DNA of 64,000 nucleotides from Eubacteriaceae bacterium CHKCI004 (GTDB lineage: Bacteria > Bacillota > Clostridia > Lachnospirales > Lachnospiraceae). Location of the stretch: assembly GCA_900016875.1 (NCBI GenBank), contig FCNR01000048.1:62001-126000 (forward strand), read 5' to 3'. Each line of letters begins with the position of its first letter. The first letter of the stretch is position 1. The position numbers were made by a program, and so were the translations under genes. The notes under the pieces were generated by a model. It was not told the DNA's origin. It searched no databases and was given only the letters and a program-made list of their open reading frames with translations. Below are positions 8,832-17,780 of the stretch, in pieces.

Positions 8832-10754
8832 TTTAGACCTATGTTGACATACGCTGATGAATGTCATCATGCGGGAGCCGAGAGTTATCAAAAGATTATG
8901 CGGTATTTTAAACCAAGGTTCTGGTTAGGAATGACTGCCAGTCCAGATACGAATCAGTATGACATTTATTCAATTTTTAATCACCATATAGCCTATGAGA
9001 TTCGTCTCCAGCAGGCTCTTGAGGAAGATCTTCTTTGCCCTTTCCATTATTTTGGGATTACGGACTTAGAGATCAATGGAGAAGTGTTTGATGATAATGC
9101 GGGAGTGAAAAATTTCTCAAATTTGATTTCGGATGCCCGGGTTGATTATGTGATTGAAAAGGCAAACTATTATGGATTTAGTGGCGATCGGGTAAAAGGA
9201 CTGATTTTTTGTAGCCGTAAAGATGAGGCGAAAGAGTTGTCGAAGAAGTTTAATGAACGGGGTTTGAGGACAGAGGTCCTGACCGGAGAAGATAATCAGG
9301 AGCGTCGAGAAAATGTGATTGCAAGGCTGACGGATGATGAGAAAATAGATAATCAATTGGATTACATTTTTACCGTAGATATATTTAATGAAGGTGTTGA
9401 TATTCCAGAGATTAATCAGGTTATTATGCTGAGACCTACGCAATCTCCGGTTGTGTTTGTTCAACAACTTGGACGAGGACTCAGAAAATGCGAAAGAAAA
9501 GAGTATGTAGTGGTTCTTGATTTTATTGGAAATTATATGAATAATTTTATGATTCCTATCGCTTTATCAGGAGATAGAAGTTATAACAAAGATGCGATGC
9601 GCCGTTATATTCGGGAAGGAGCAAGAGTCATTCCTGGAAGTTCTACTATTCATTTTGATGAGATTTCGAAAAAGAGAATTTATGCTTCTATTGATGCGGC
9701 TAGAACCAATGACATGAGATTACTCAAAGAGTCCTACAAAACTTTGAAATATAAGTTGGGGAGAATACCGACCATACAGGATTTTAAGAAGTTTGGATCT
9801 GTGGATGTGACTAAAATTTTTGAAAAATGTGGATCGTATCATAATTTTCTGAAAAAGTATGAAAAAGAATATCATGTCCATTTGACCAAACAGCAGGAGA
9901 ATATAATAGAATACTTTTCCAAAAAACTGATAGCATACAAAAGGATTCATGAAATGGAATTGCTAAGGATATTAATAGATCAGAAAGATCGTATATTGTA
10001 TTATCAAAGGCTTTTACAGGAAAAATATCATGTGGGTATGAATGAACAGGTGGAAGAGTCCGTACTCCGTAATTTAAAAAATGAATTTCCGAAAGAGGAG
10101 GAGCGTCGTAAATATTCCAATTGTGTTCTAATAGAAAAAAATGACGATGGAAGTTATTCTCTTTCATCAAAATTTCAGGAAGAACTTTCAGATAACAATT
10201 TCAAGGAAATGATTCTGGAGTTATTAAATTTTGGTATAGATCAATGGAAGGAAAAATATGGTCAAACTTATCGGGATACCAATTTTACGCTGTATCAAAA
10301 GTATACATATGAAGATGTATGCCGATTGCTTAACTGGAAGAAGAATCTAAATGCTCAAAATATCGGAGGCTATTATTATGATAGTGATACCAAAACACTT
10401 CCTGTATTTATTAATTATCATAAAGCTGAAGATGCAATTGCATATGAAGATCGTTTTGTATCAGAGGGTCATTTAATTGCACTATCAAAGCATCCAAGAA
10501 AAGTAACATCCAGTGATGCTGTTCATATTTATAAGCAGTCTGAAGAGGATAAAAATAATCGTATTTTCTTGTTTATCAGAAAAAATAAAGATGATAATGA
10601 GGCAAAAGAGTTTTATTTTCTTGGAGAAATTTTTGCGGAGGGAAGTCCGCGACAGATTTACATGGAAAAAACAAAGGATAATGCTTTTGAGATAGATTAT
10701 CGATTGGATGTACCGGTGAGAAGTGATATTTATGATTATATAGTGAGTGATTGA
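8817..10754 (+). pseudogene. DEAH helicase remnant, DUF3427 type (N-terminus lost)
   Basis: The frame encodes the C-terminal two thirds of an SF2 helicase: motif II ADECHHAG within the first 20 residues, motif III GMTASP, then RecA-like domain 2 with LIFCSRKDEAKEL, FNEGVDIPEINQVIMLRPTQ and motif VI QQLGRGLRK, followed by a DUF3427-like C-terminus. Motif I (Walker A GxGKT) and any N-terminal nuclease-like domain are absent: in-frame sequence upstream runs only to a stop at 8775. An ATPase of this kind cannot work without motif I, so this is a truncated gene, most simply cut by insertion of the recombinase element. Its partner Nudix gene follows, as is common for intact homologues. Confidence 0.8.
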
Positions 10755-10801
10755 CACTAGAAACTGGCAGAAAGATAAAAGAAACAGAATGGAGAAATGT
10801 G

Positions 10802-11188
10802 ATGAAAACTGTACATGTGGTAGCAGCGGTAATTAGAAAAGATGATAAAATTTTTGCCACTCAAAGGGGATATGGAGAGTTTAAAGATGGCTGGGAATTC
10901 CCTGGAGGAAAGATTGAAGAAGGAGAAACATCTGAACAGGCCCTGGTCAGAGAAATCAAAGAAGAGCTGGATACAGATATCAAAGTGGGAAAACTGCTAG
11001 ATACACTAGAATATGATTATCCGAATTTTCATCTTTCTATGGAATGTTTTTGGTGTGAAATTGTGAAAGGTGGCTTGGAATTAAAGGAGCATGAGGCTGC
11101 AAGATGGTTGACGAGAGAAACACTATACAGCGTAGACTGGCTTCCGGCAGATGTGAGTTTAATTGGAAAAATAAAAAAGGAATTGTGA
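10802..11188 (+). CDS. Nudix hydrolase, MutT-like
   Basis: 128-residue Nudix pyrophosphohydrolase, probably acting on damaged or non-canonical nucleoside triphosphates such as 8-oxo-dGTP. The complete Nudix box is present: GGKIEEGETSEQ followed by ALVREIKEELD. ATG 10802 is preferred; the longer frame from 10751 starts inside the helicase stop region. Only 47 bases separate it from the helicase remnant, so they were one operon. Confidence 0.88.
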   Translation: MKTVHVVAAVIRKDDKIFATQRGYGEFKDGWEFPGGKIEEGETSEQALVREIKEELDTDIKVGKLLDTLEYDYPNFHLSMECFWCEIVKGGLELKEHEAARWLTRETLYSVDWLPADVSLIGKIKKEL

Positions 11189-11244
11189 GAATCGGTAACC
11201 CTCATAGAAGAGAAAATCCCGCTTCCCCAATTTTTTCACCCAAA

Positions 11245-11287
11245 TTAGCACTCATCACTTGACTTGGCTAACAAACTGTGTTATAAA
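11245..11287 (+). promoter_or_regulatory. clpB promoter with CIRCE-like half operator
   Basis: TTGACT (11259-11264), 17 bases, TATAAA (11282-11287). Overlapping the -35 is TTAGCACTC (11245-11253), the exact left arm of the HrcA operator CIRCE, then 9 bases, then CTTGGCTAA, of which only GCTAA matches the right arm. HrcA control of clpB is plausible but the right arm is weak. Confidence 0.6.
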
Positions 11288-11332
11288 ATATGCAGAGGTT
11301 GTTATAGAAAGAATATAACAGCTTCTGCATAT
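11288..11332 (+). promoter_or_regulatory. 19-bp hairpin in the clpB 5' leader
   Basis: Positions 11288-11306 and 11314-11332 pair over 19 consecutive bases (two G-U) around the loop GAAAGAA, directly downstream of the -10 box. The transcript would begin in or just before the stem. There is no T-run, so it is not a classical terminator; an RNA-stability hairpin or thermosensitive leader is possible. Confidence 0.6.
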
Positions 11333-11386
11333 ATGTTTTTATGCGAACATTTTTCAATCATTATTCCAAAGTAAGGAGGAATGAGC

Positions 11387-13975
11387 ATGAATATTAATAA
11401 ATTTACCCAGAAGTCTCTGGAAGCAGTGAATCAGTGTGAGAAGCTTGCCTATCAGTATGGCAATCCGGAGATTGACCAGGAGCATTTCCTGTACAGTCTC
11501 CTTACCATAGAAGACAGCCTGATTCTCAAGCTTATTGAGAAAATGGAAGTGAATAAAGAGGTGTTTTTGTCTCAGACCCAGCAGCTGATCGAGAAGAAGC
11601 CGAAGGTGTCCGGCGGACAGGTTTATATCAGCAAGAGTTTAAATGAGGTGCTGGTCAGTGCGGAGGACGAGTCCAAAGCCATGGGCGATGAGTATGTGTC
11701 TGTGGAGCATCTGTTCCTGTCGCTGCTGAAGCATCCGAATAAGGAAATTAAGAAGCTGTTTCAGGCGTACGGCGTGACCAGGGAGCGTTTTCTGCAGGCG
11801 CTGTCTACTGTGAGAGGCAATCAGAAGGTTGTGAGCGATAATCCGGAGGCAACCTATGAGACGCTGGAGAAATACGGTTATGATCTGGTGGAGAGAGCGA
11901 GACAGCAGAAGCTTGATCCGGTCATCGGCCGTGACGGCGAGATAAGAAATGTAGTGCGGATTCTTTCCAGAAAGACCAAGAATAACCCGGTACTGATCGG
12001 TGAGCCTGGCGTTGGAAAGACTGCCGTTGTGGAAGGACTGGCGCAGCGTATCGTCAAGGGCGATGTGCCGGAGTCCCTGAAGGATAAAAAGGTGTTTGCC
12101 CTCGATATGGGTTCCCTGGTGGCGGGCGCCAAATACCGGGGCGAGTTTGAGGAGCGTCTGAAAGCAGTGCTGGAGGAGATTAAGGCCAGCGACGGACAGA
12201 TCCTGCTGTTCATTGATGAGCTGCATACCATTGTGGGCGCCGGTAAGACGGAAGGCGCCATGGATGCCGGTAACCTCCTGAAGCCGATGCTGGCAAGGGG
12301 CGAGCTCCATTGTATCGGTGCCACAACTCTCAACGAGTATCGTCAGTACATTGAAAAGGACGCTGCTCTGGAGCGTCGTTTCCAGCCGGTCATGGTGGAT
12401 GAGCCGACTGTGGAGGATACCATTTCCATCCTGAGAGGTTTGAAGGATCGTTACGAGGTGTACCACGGAGTCAAGATCACGGACTCTGCGCTGGTGAGCG
12501 CAGCGGTGCTGTCCAACCGGTACATTTCTGACCGGTTCCTGCCGGATAAGGCCATTGACCTGGTGGATGAGGCCTGTGCCATGATCAAGACAGAGCTTGA
12601 TTCTCTGCCGACGGAGCTGGATGAGGTACAGAGAAAGATCATGCAGCTGGAGATTGAGGAGGCGGCTCTTAAGAAGGAGACCGACCGGCTCAGTCAGGAG
12701 CGTCTGGCGGATCTGCAGAAGGAACTGGCGCAGATGCGGGAGGATTTCCAGATTCAGAAGGCAACCTGGGATCAGGAAAAGTCCGCTGTGGAGCGTGTTT
12801 CCAAGATTAAGGAAGAGATTGAGGCGCTGAATAACGAGATTCAGATTGCTCAGCGCAATTATGATCTGAATAAAGCCGCCGAGCTGCAGTACGGTAAGCT
12901 GCCGGAGCTTCAGAAACAGCTGGCGGAAGAGGAAGAGAAGGCGAAGAGGGACGATGCTTCTCTGGTGCATGAAAGTGTCACCGATGAGGAAATCGCCAAG
13001 ATTATCAGCCGGTGGACGGGTATCCCGGTCGCCAAGCTGACCGAGAGTGAGAGGAACAAGACCCTGAACCTGGATAAGGAGCTTCACAAGAGAGTGGTCG
13101 GTCAGGATGAGGGCGTGGAGAAAGTGACGGAGGCCATCATTCGGTCCAAGGCCGGTATCAAAGATCCGACTAAGCCGATCGGTTCCTTCATGTTCCTGGG
13201 CCCGACTGGTGTCGGAAAGACAGAGCTTGCCAAGGCGCTGGCGGAGAGCTTGTTTGATAATGAGCAGAACATGGTTCGGATTGATATGAGTGAATATATG
13301 GAGAAGTATTCTGTGTCCCGTCTGATCGGAGCGCCTCCTGGATACGTAGGATACGAGGAGGGCGGTCAGCTCACCGAGGCAGTCAGAAGAAAACCGTACT
13401 CCGTTGTTCTGTTTGATGAGATCGAGAAGGCCCATCCGGATGTGTTCAATGTGCTACTGCAGGTGCTTGACGATGGACGGATTACTGATTCTCAGGGCAG
13501 GACCGTGGACTTTAAGAACACGATTCTCATTATGACGTCCAACATCGGTTCCCAGTATCTGCTGGACGGCATCGGCGAGGACGGAAGTATCCGTCCGGAG
13601 GCGGAAGATATGGTCATGAACGACCTGCGTGCTCATTTCCGTCCGGAGTTCCTGAACCGTCTGGATGAGATCATCATGTTTAAACCGCTGACCAAAGACA
13701 ATATCGGCGGCATTATTGAACTGATGCTTTCGGATGTCAATAAACGTCTTGCAGACCGGGAGCTGAGCATTGAACTCAGCGACGCGGCAAAGGATTTCGT
13801 CATCGAGCATGGCTACGAGCCGGCTTATGGCGCCCGTCCGCTGAAGCGTTTCCTGACCAAGCATGTGGATACGCTGGCAGCCAGATTGATTCTGGAAGGA
13901 AATGTACGGGAAGGCGACGTTATTCTCATTGATGAGCAGGGTGGAAAGCTTATGGCTTCCGTGAAAGGACAATAG
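11387..13975 (+). CDS. clpB: ClpB disaggregase (Hsp100)
   Basis: AAA+ chaperone that, with DnaK, dissolves heat-induced aggregates in the cytoplasm. 862 residues, the usual size. ATG 11387 ([10 protein letters not shown]) fits the AAGGAGG better than ATG 11381. Clp N-domain repeats (1-145), first AAA with GEPGVGKT (K211) and [10 protein letters not shown], the long coiled-coil M-domain (about 405-520) that separates ClpB from ClpA/ClpC, second AAA with GPTGVGKTE (K611) and [14 protein letters not shown], and a ClpB D2-small C-terminus. No ClpP-binding loop was noticed. A strong terminator follows. Confidence 0.97.
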   Translation: MNINKFTQKSLEAVNQCEKLAYQYGNPEIDQEHFLYSLLTIEDSLILKLIEKMEVNKEVFLSQTQQLIEKKPKVSGGQVYISKSLNEVLVSAEDESKAMGDEYVSVEHLFLSLLKHPNKEIKKLFQAYGVTRERFLQALSTVRGNQKVVSDNPEATYETLEKYGYDLVERARQQKLDPVIGRDGEIRNVVRILSRKTKNNPVLIGEPGVGKTAVVEGLAQRIVKGDVPESLKDKKVFALDMGSLVAGAKYRGEFEERLKAVLEEIKASDGQILLFIDELHTIVGAGKTEGAMDAGNLLKPMLARGELHCIGATTLNEYRQYIEKDAALERRFQPVMVDEPTVEDTISILRGLKDRYEVYHGVKITDSALVSAAVLSNRYISDRFLPDKAIDLVDEACAMIKTELDSLPTELDEVQRKIMQLEIEEAALKKETDRLSQERLADLQKELAQMREDFQIQKATWDQEKSAVERVSKIKEEIEALNNEIQIAQRNYDLNKAAELQYGKLPELQKQLAEEEEKAKRDDASLVHESVTDEEIAKIISRWTGIPVAKLTESERNKTLNLDKELHKRVVGQDEGVEKVTEAIIRSKAGIKDPTKPIGSFMFLGPTGVGKTELAKALAESLFDNEQNMVRIDMSEYMEKYSVSRLIGAPPGYVGYEEGGQLTEAVRRKPYSVVLFDEIEKAHPDVFNVLLQVLDDGRITDSQGRTVDFKNTILIMTSNIGSQYLLDGIGEDGSIRPEAEDMVMNDLRAHFRPEFLNRLDEIIMFKPLTKDNIGGIIELMLSDVNKRLADRELSIELSDAAKDFVIEHGYEPAYGARPLKRFLTKHVDTLAARLILEGNVREGDVILIDEQGGKLMASVKGQ

Positions 13976-13992
13976 AATAATAAAAAGACGGT

Positions 13993-14030
13993 ATTCCCCG
14001 GTTGTGACCAGCAGCCGGGGAATATTTTTT
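13993..14030 (+). terminator. clpB terminator
   Basis: ATTCCCCGG / CCGGGGAAT perfect 9-bp stem followed by six T. Confidence 0.9.
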
Positions 14031-14213
14031 GGAAAAATGTTCCACACGGATTGCGTTGCGGCGGAGTGGCAGATGTTACTGGGGCGACTTGCCGCAGGCG
14101 ATAATTCCGCTTGCAAAAAACAGGTTGCCATCCCCCGGACGAATGGATATAATGAAATCGCAATGATACATTTGAAGAAATGTACAGACGTACAGGAAGG
14201 GCAGGATAAAGAT

Positions 14214-15215
14214 ATGGCAAATTTTGCATCCGATAAGAAAGAGTTAAACTGGGCGGTTTTGGGAACCGGCGTCATCGCCAATCAGATGGCATCTGCTCTG
14301 GCAGACATGGGACGGCAGCTTTACGGCGTGGCGAACCGTACCTATGAGAAGGCCGTTACATTTGCGGAGAAATACGGAGTACAGAAGGTGTTTCCGACCT
14401 ACGAGGCGGTTTTTGATGATCCGGAAGTGGATGTGGTGTACATTACCACGCCGCACAACACCCATTATCCGTATATGAAGGCGGCGCTGGAACATGGAAA
14501 GCATCTGTTCGTGGAGAAATCCATCACTTTAAACAGCCGGGAGCTGTCCGAGATGCGCGCCCTGGCGGAGGAGAAGGGGCTGGTGCTGGCGGAGGCCATG
14601 ACCATCTGGCATATGCCGTTATACAAGAAGCTGTGGCAGATTGTGGACATCGGCAGGCTGGGAAAGGTGCAGATGATCACCATGAACTTCGGCAGTTTCA
14701 AAGAATACGATATGAATAATCGTTTCTTCAATATGAATCTGGCAGGCGGAGCGCTTCTTGATATTGGCGTCTATGCTTTGAGTATCGTCCGCAGTTTTAT
14801 GGAGAGCTGTCCGGACAGGATTGTCAGCCAGATGAAGCCGTCGCCGACGGGCTCCGATGAGCAGGCGACCATGCTTCTCATGAATAAGGAAGGTCAGATG
14901 GCGACGGTGGCGCTTTCCATGCATTCCAAACAGCCGAAGCGCGCCATGATCAGCTGTGAGAAAGGGTATATCGAGATCATGGAATATCCCCGCGCCGATC
15001 GTGCGGTCATCGTGGATGCGGAGACCGGCGAGAGAGAGGAGATCGCGGAAGGCAGCACGGCAAATGCGCTCCAGTACGAGATGATGGATATGGAAGCGGC
15101 CATTCTGGAAGGAAAAACCGATGTGATGCGCCTGTCCGACTCCTGCGACGTGATGGATATGATGACCGGGCTCCGGAAGGAGTGGGGCATGAAATATCCG
15201 GGCGAGGAGTGGTAG
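14214..15215 (+). CDS. Gfo/Idh/MocA family oxidoreductase
   Basis: 333 residues from ATG 14214 (AGGAAGG upstream); the long extension to 14004 runs through the clpB terminator and is not coding. NAD(P)-dependent sugar or inositol-type dehydrogenase: Rossmann start WAVLGTGVIANQM, DVVYITTPHNTHY, the active-site-type VEKSIT where most members have EKP, and a C-terminal Gfo/Idh substrate domain. The Pro-to-Ser change in EKP occurs in several subfamilies. Substrate unknown. It stands alone between two terminators. Confidence 0.9.
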   Translation: MANFASDKKELNWAVLGTGVIANQMASALADMGRQLYGVANRTYEKAVTFAEKYGVQKVFPTYEAVFDDPEVDVVYITTPHNTHYPYMKAALEHGKHLFVEKSITLNSRELSEMRALAEEKGLVLAEAMTIWHMPLYKKLWQIVDIGRLGKVQMITMNFGSFKEYDMNNRFFNMNLAGGALLDIGVYALSIVRSFMESCPDRIVSQMKPSPTGSDEQATMLLMNKEGQMATVALSMHSKQPKRAMISCEKGYIEIMEYPRADRAVIVDAETGEREEIAEGSTANALQYEMMDMEAAILEGKTDVMRLSDSCDVMDMMTGLRKEWGMKYPGEEW

Positions 15216-15340
15216 AGCAGTACGAAAGTCTGCTTCCGCTCCACAGGAAGGTAAGCGACCTGCTCAGCGAGCTGGGAGATTACATGGAGAACATGTAAAA
15301 GGGATTATGCGGAGAACATGTAAAGGAAAAAAATAAAGTG

Positions 15341-15398
15341 AAAACGCCTCACAGACCGGGGATGCATTGGTGGATGCGAAGGTCTGCGAGGCGTTTTT
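15341..15398. terminator. Bidirectional terminator
   Basis: AACGCCTCaCAGACC pairs with GGTCTGcGAGGCGTT, T-run on the + side and A-run (T-run on the minus strand) on the other. It separates the oxidoreductase from convergent leuA. Confidence 0.85.
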
Positions 15399-15496
15399 CT
15401 CTGATGGACAGAGGAATCACTTAGCCGCATGGATTCCATAGGATTCTGTCTGTCAAGAGAGCTTTTGTACTACATTACTCATACTGTTGCGGCAGG

Positions 15497-17176
15497 TTAT
15501 TTTTTTGCGTTAATATCATCCATATACCGGTTTACAGCGCTGATCAAAGCCATTACGGAAGCGTTGATGATATCGTTGTCGATGCCGACGCCCCAGTAGG
15601 TCTTGTCGTTGGAGCCGTCGATGGCCACGTAAGCGCAGGCCTTGGAACTGGAACCGGTCTCCAGAGCATGTTCCTCGTAGGTAGAGATGGTGTAATCAAT
15701 CTCAGAGTGACGTTTCAAGGCGTTGCTGACAGCGTCCAGACGACCGTTTCCGGTGCCGTGGTATACTTTGTGAACGCCGTATTTGTTGATGGTGAGCTCT
15801 GTCCAGATGCCGGTTTCTTCCCGCTTGAAATGTACGTCAAGCAGCTCGATCGGTGCGTTGATATTGACGTATTTTTCTTTGAAGACGTCCAGTACCTCCT
15901 CCGGCTGAAGCTCTTTGTGAGCGTGGTCGGAAACATCTTTGACAGTATAGCCCACTTCCTCACGCATCTGCGGTGGAATCCGGATGCCGTAGGTCTTATC
16001 CAGAAGGAATCCGATGCCGCCCTTGCCGGACTGGCTGTTGATACGGATGACGTCTGCCTCGTACTCGCGGCCCAGATCTTTCGGGTCAATAGCCAGATAC
16101 GGAACGGTCCATTTGTCGCAGTCGTGGGTTTCTCTCCATGCCATACCTTTGGCGATGGCATCCTGGTGGGAGCCGGAGAATGCGGCAAATACAAGCTGTC
16201 CGGCGTATGGCTGTCTCTCATAGACATGCATTCTTGTGACTTTCTCGTATTCTTCCACGATGGCCGGCAGATTGCTGAAGTCAAGATTCGGATCCACGCC
16301 GTGGGAGAACATATTCAATGCCAGTGTGACGATATCCACATTTCCTGTCCGCTCTCCGTTGCCAAACAGGGTGCCTTCCACACGGTCTGCGCCGGCAAGA
16401 ACCGCCAGCTCCGCATCGGCAACGCCGGTACCACGGTCGTTATGCGGATGCACGGATAACACCACGCTGTCTCTGTATTTCAAATTGTCGCTCATATACT
16501 CGATCTGGCTTGCGTACACGTGCGGCATGGAGTGGGAGACGGTTGCCGGCAGGTTGATGATAGTCGGCCAGTCTTTGGTCGGTTTCCACACGTCCAGCAC
16601 AGCGTTGCAGATATCCAGGGCGAAGTCCATCTCGGTGCCGGTGAAACTCTCCGGTGAATATTCAAAACGGTAGTTGCCGCCGTCCTCCTCGGTCAGTCGT
16701 TTCAGCAGCTCTGCGCCGTCCACGGCAATCTGGATGATGTCTTCTTTGGATTTCTTGAACACCTGCTCCCGCTGAGCCACGGAGGTGGAGTTATATAAAT
16801 GTACCACCGCCTGTTTAACGCCTTTGATGGCTTCAAAGGTCTTCTTGATGATGTGTTCGCGGGCCTGTGTCAGCACCTGGATGGTCACGTCATCCGGAAT
16901 CAGGTTCTGCTCGATCAATGTCCGGCAGAATTCGTATTCGGTCTCGGAAGCAGCCGGGAAGCCAACCTCGATCTCCTTGAATCCAATCTTTACCAGTAAT
17001 TTAAAGAATTCAATCTTTTCTTCCAGGCTCATTGGGATGATCAAAGCCTGATTGCCGTCCCGCAGGTCAACGGAACACCAGACCGGCGGTTTCTCGATAT
17101 GATCTTTTGCTGCCCACTTACAGGTGTGAGCCGGTGATGGGAAATACATTGGTTTGTACTTATCTGCATGCTGCAT
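15497..17176 (-). CDS. leuA: 2-isopropylmalate synthase
   Basis: First committed enzyme of leucine synthesis: acetyl-CoA plus 2-ketoisovalerate to 2-isopropylmalate. 559 residues, matching the longer LeuA type. The TIM-barrel catalytic domain opens with [12 protein letters not shown] and contains the metal-binding [16 protein letters not shown]; the C-terminal LeuA dimer domain (about 430-559) includes [16 protein letters not shown] and [12 protein letters not shown], the leucine-feedback region. No other leu genes are adjacent. It is preceded by a T-box leader, consistent with control by uncharged tRNA-Leu. Confidence 0.96.
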   Translation of the reverse strand: MQHADKYKPMYFPSPAHTCKWAAKDHIEKPPVWCSVDLRDGNQALIIPMSLEEKIEFFKLLVKIGFKEIEVGFPAASETEYEFCRTLIEQNLIPDDVTIQVLTQAREHIIKKTFEAIKGVKQAVVHLYNSTSVAQREQVFKKSKEDIIQIAVDGAELLKRLTEEDGGNYRFEYSPESFTGTEMDFALDICNAVLDVWKPTKDWPTIINLPATVSHSMPHVYASQIEYMSDNLKYRDSVVLSVHPHNDRGTGVADAELAVLAGADRVEGTLFGNGERTGNVDIVTLALNMFSHGVDPNLDFSNLPAIVEEYEKVTRMHVYERQPYAGQLVFAAFSGSHQDAIAKGMAWRETHDCDKWTVPYLAIDPKDLGREYEADVIRINSQSGKGGIGFLLDKTYGIRIPPQMREEVGYTVKDVSDHAHKELQPEEVLDVFKEKYVNINAPIELLDVHFKREETGIWTELTINKYGVHKVYHGTGNGRLDAVSNALKRHSEIDYTISTYEEHALETGSSSKACAYVAIDGSNDKTYWGVGIDNDIINASVMALISAVNRYMDDINAKK

Positions 17177-17274
17177 AATTCATAATCCTCCTTCATAAAA
17201 TGTGCGCCAGGCGCGATATTGAAAATGTGTTGCAATTTATCCGTGATAAGGACCGGCGTGAGAGGATGTTTGAT

Positions 17275-17670
17275 GAAATTAAAAAACCGCCTCTTTCTGA
17301 TAAAGAAAGAGACGGAGAAAACTCACGCGGTACCACTCTTATTCATACAAAATGTATGCGCTCATCACAGATACGGACTTAAATAAGCCTTATATCCTCC
17401 TGCTGTAACGGTCAGGCTCCGGCTATGCCTACTGCATCCTGTACATTTGCTGCTGCAATGTTATGATTCTGCGTCCTTTTATTATCTGTATGTTATCTCT
17501 ATGCATCTCCGGTATGGTTTATACCGGGGATAATAAAAGGATGACGCAGCAGATGCGGTTCAGCACGCTGCTCAGAGGCGAGTTCAAATCTGTCATGCAG
17601 CCGCTTCGCACCACCCAGCGGTTCTCTGAATACACTCGAAATTCTACTATTCCTCTTCGTTGCATTTGAC
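17275..17670 (-). promoter_or_regulatory. T-box riboswitch (leucine) of leuA
   Basis: On the minus strand: the T-box sequence AGAGTGGTACCGCG (17326-17340 region) sits just before a terminator stem CCGTCTCTTTCTT/AAGAAAGAGGCGG with a T-run (17281-17315). Upstream are stem I features: GAAGAGGAATAGTAGA, the distal-loop motif CGCTGGGTGGTGCGAAGCGG, and a specifier region GAACTCGCCTCTGAG in which CTC would be the leucine codon. Uncharged tRNA-Leu would stabilise the antiterminator. The class is certain; the exact specifier triplet is inferred. Confidence 0.93.
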
Positions 17671-17676
17671 TTTTAT

Positions 17677-17705
17677 ACTTTAGCATGAAAAAGACTCGGT
17701 GTCAA
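17677..17705 (-). promoter_or_regulatory. leuA promoter
   Basis: On the minus strand TTGACA (17700-17705), 17-base spacer, TAAAGT (17677-17682), about 10 bases before T-box stem I. Confidence 0.75.
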
Positions 17706-17780
17706 TACATAAATTCTTTGGCGTGCAGTTTGTCTGTGATTCCTCGTGAGCGCGAACCGCCGGGTAATTCATTGATAAAA

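Noticed and set aside
8817-10754. Intact small helicase
   Set aside because: No Walker A motif and in-frame upstream sequence reaches a stop within 14 codons; it must be truncated.
11639-13435. 598-codon open frame on the minus strand opposite clpB
   Set aside because: Shadow of clpB codon bias; no ribosome site and low-complexity Leu/Gln/His content.
15212-15298. 29-codon open piece after the oxidoreductase (EQYESLLPLHRKVSDLLSEL)
   Set aside because: Overlaps the stop codon, has no start or ribosome site; perhaps a remnant but too short to support.
15668-16459. 263-codon frame opposite leuA
   Set aside because: Antisense shadow of a certain enzyme gene.
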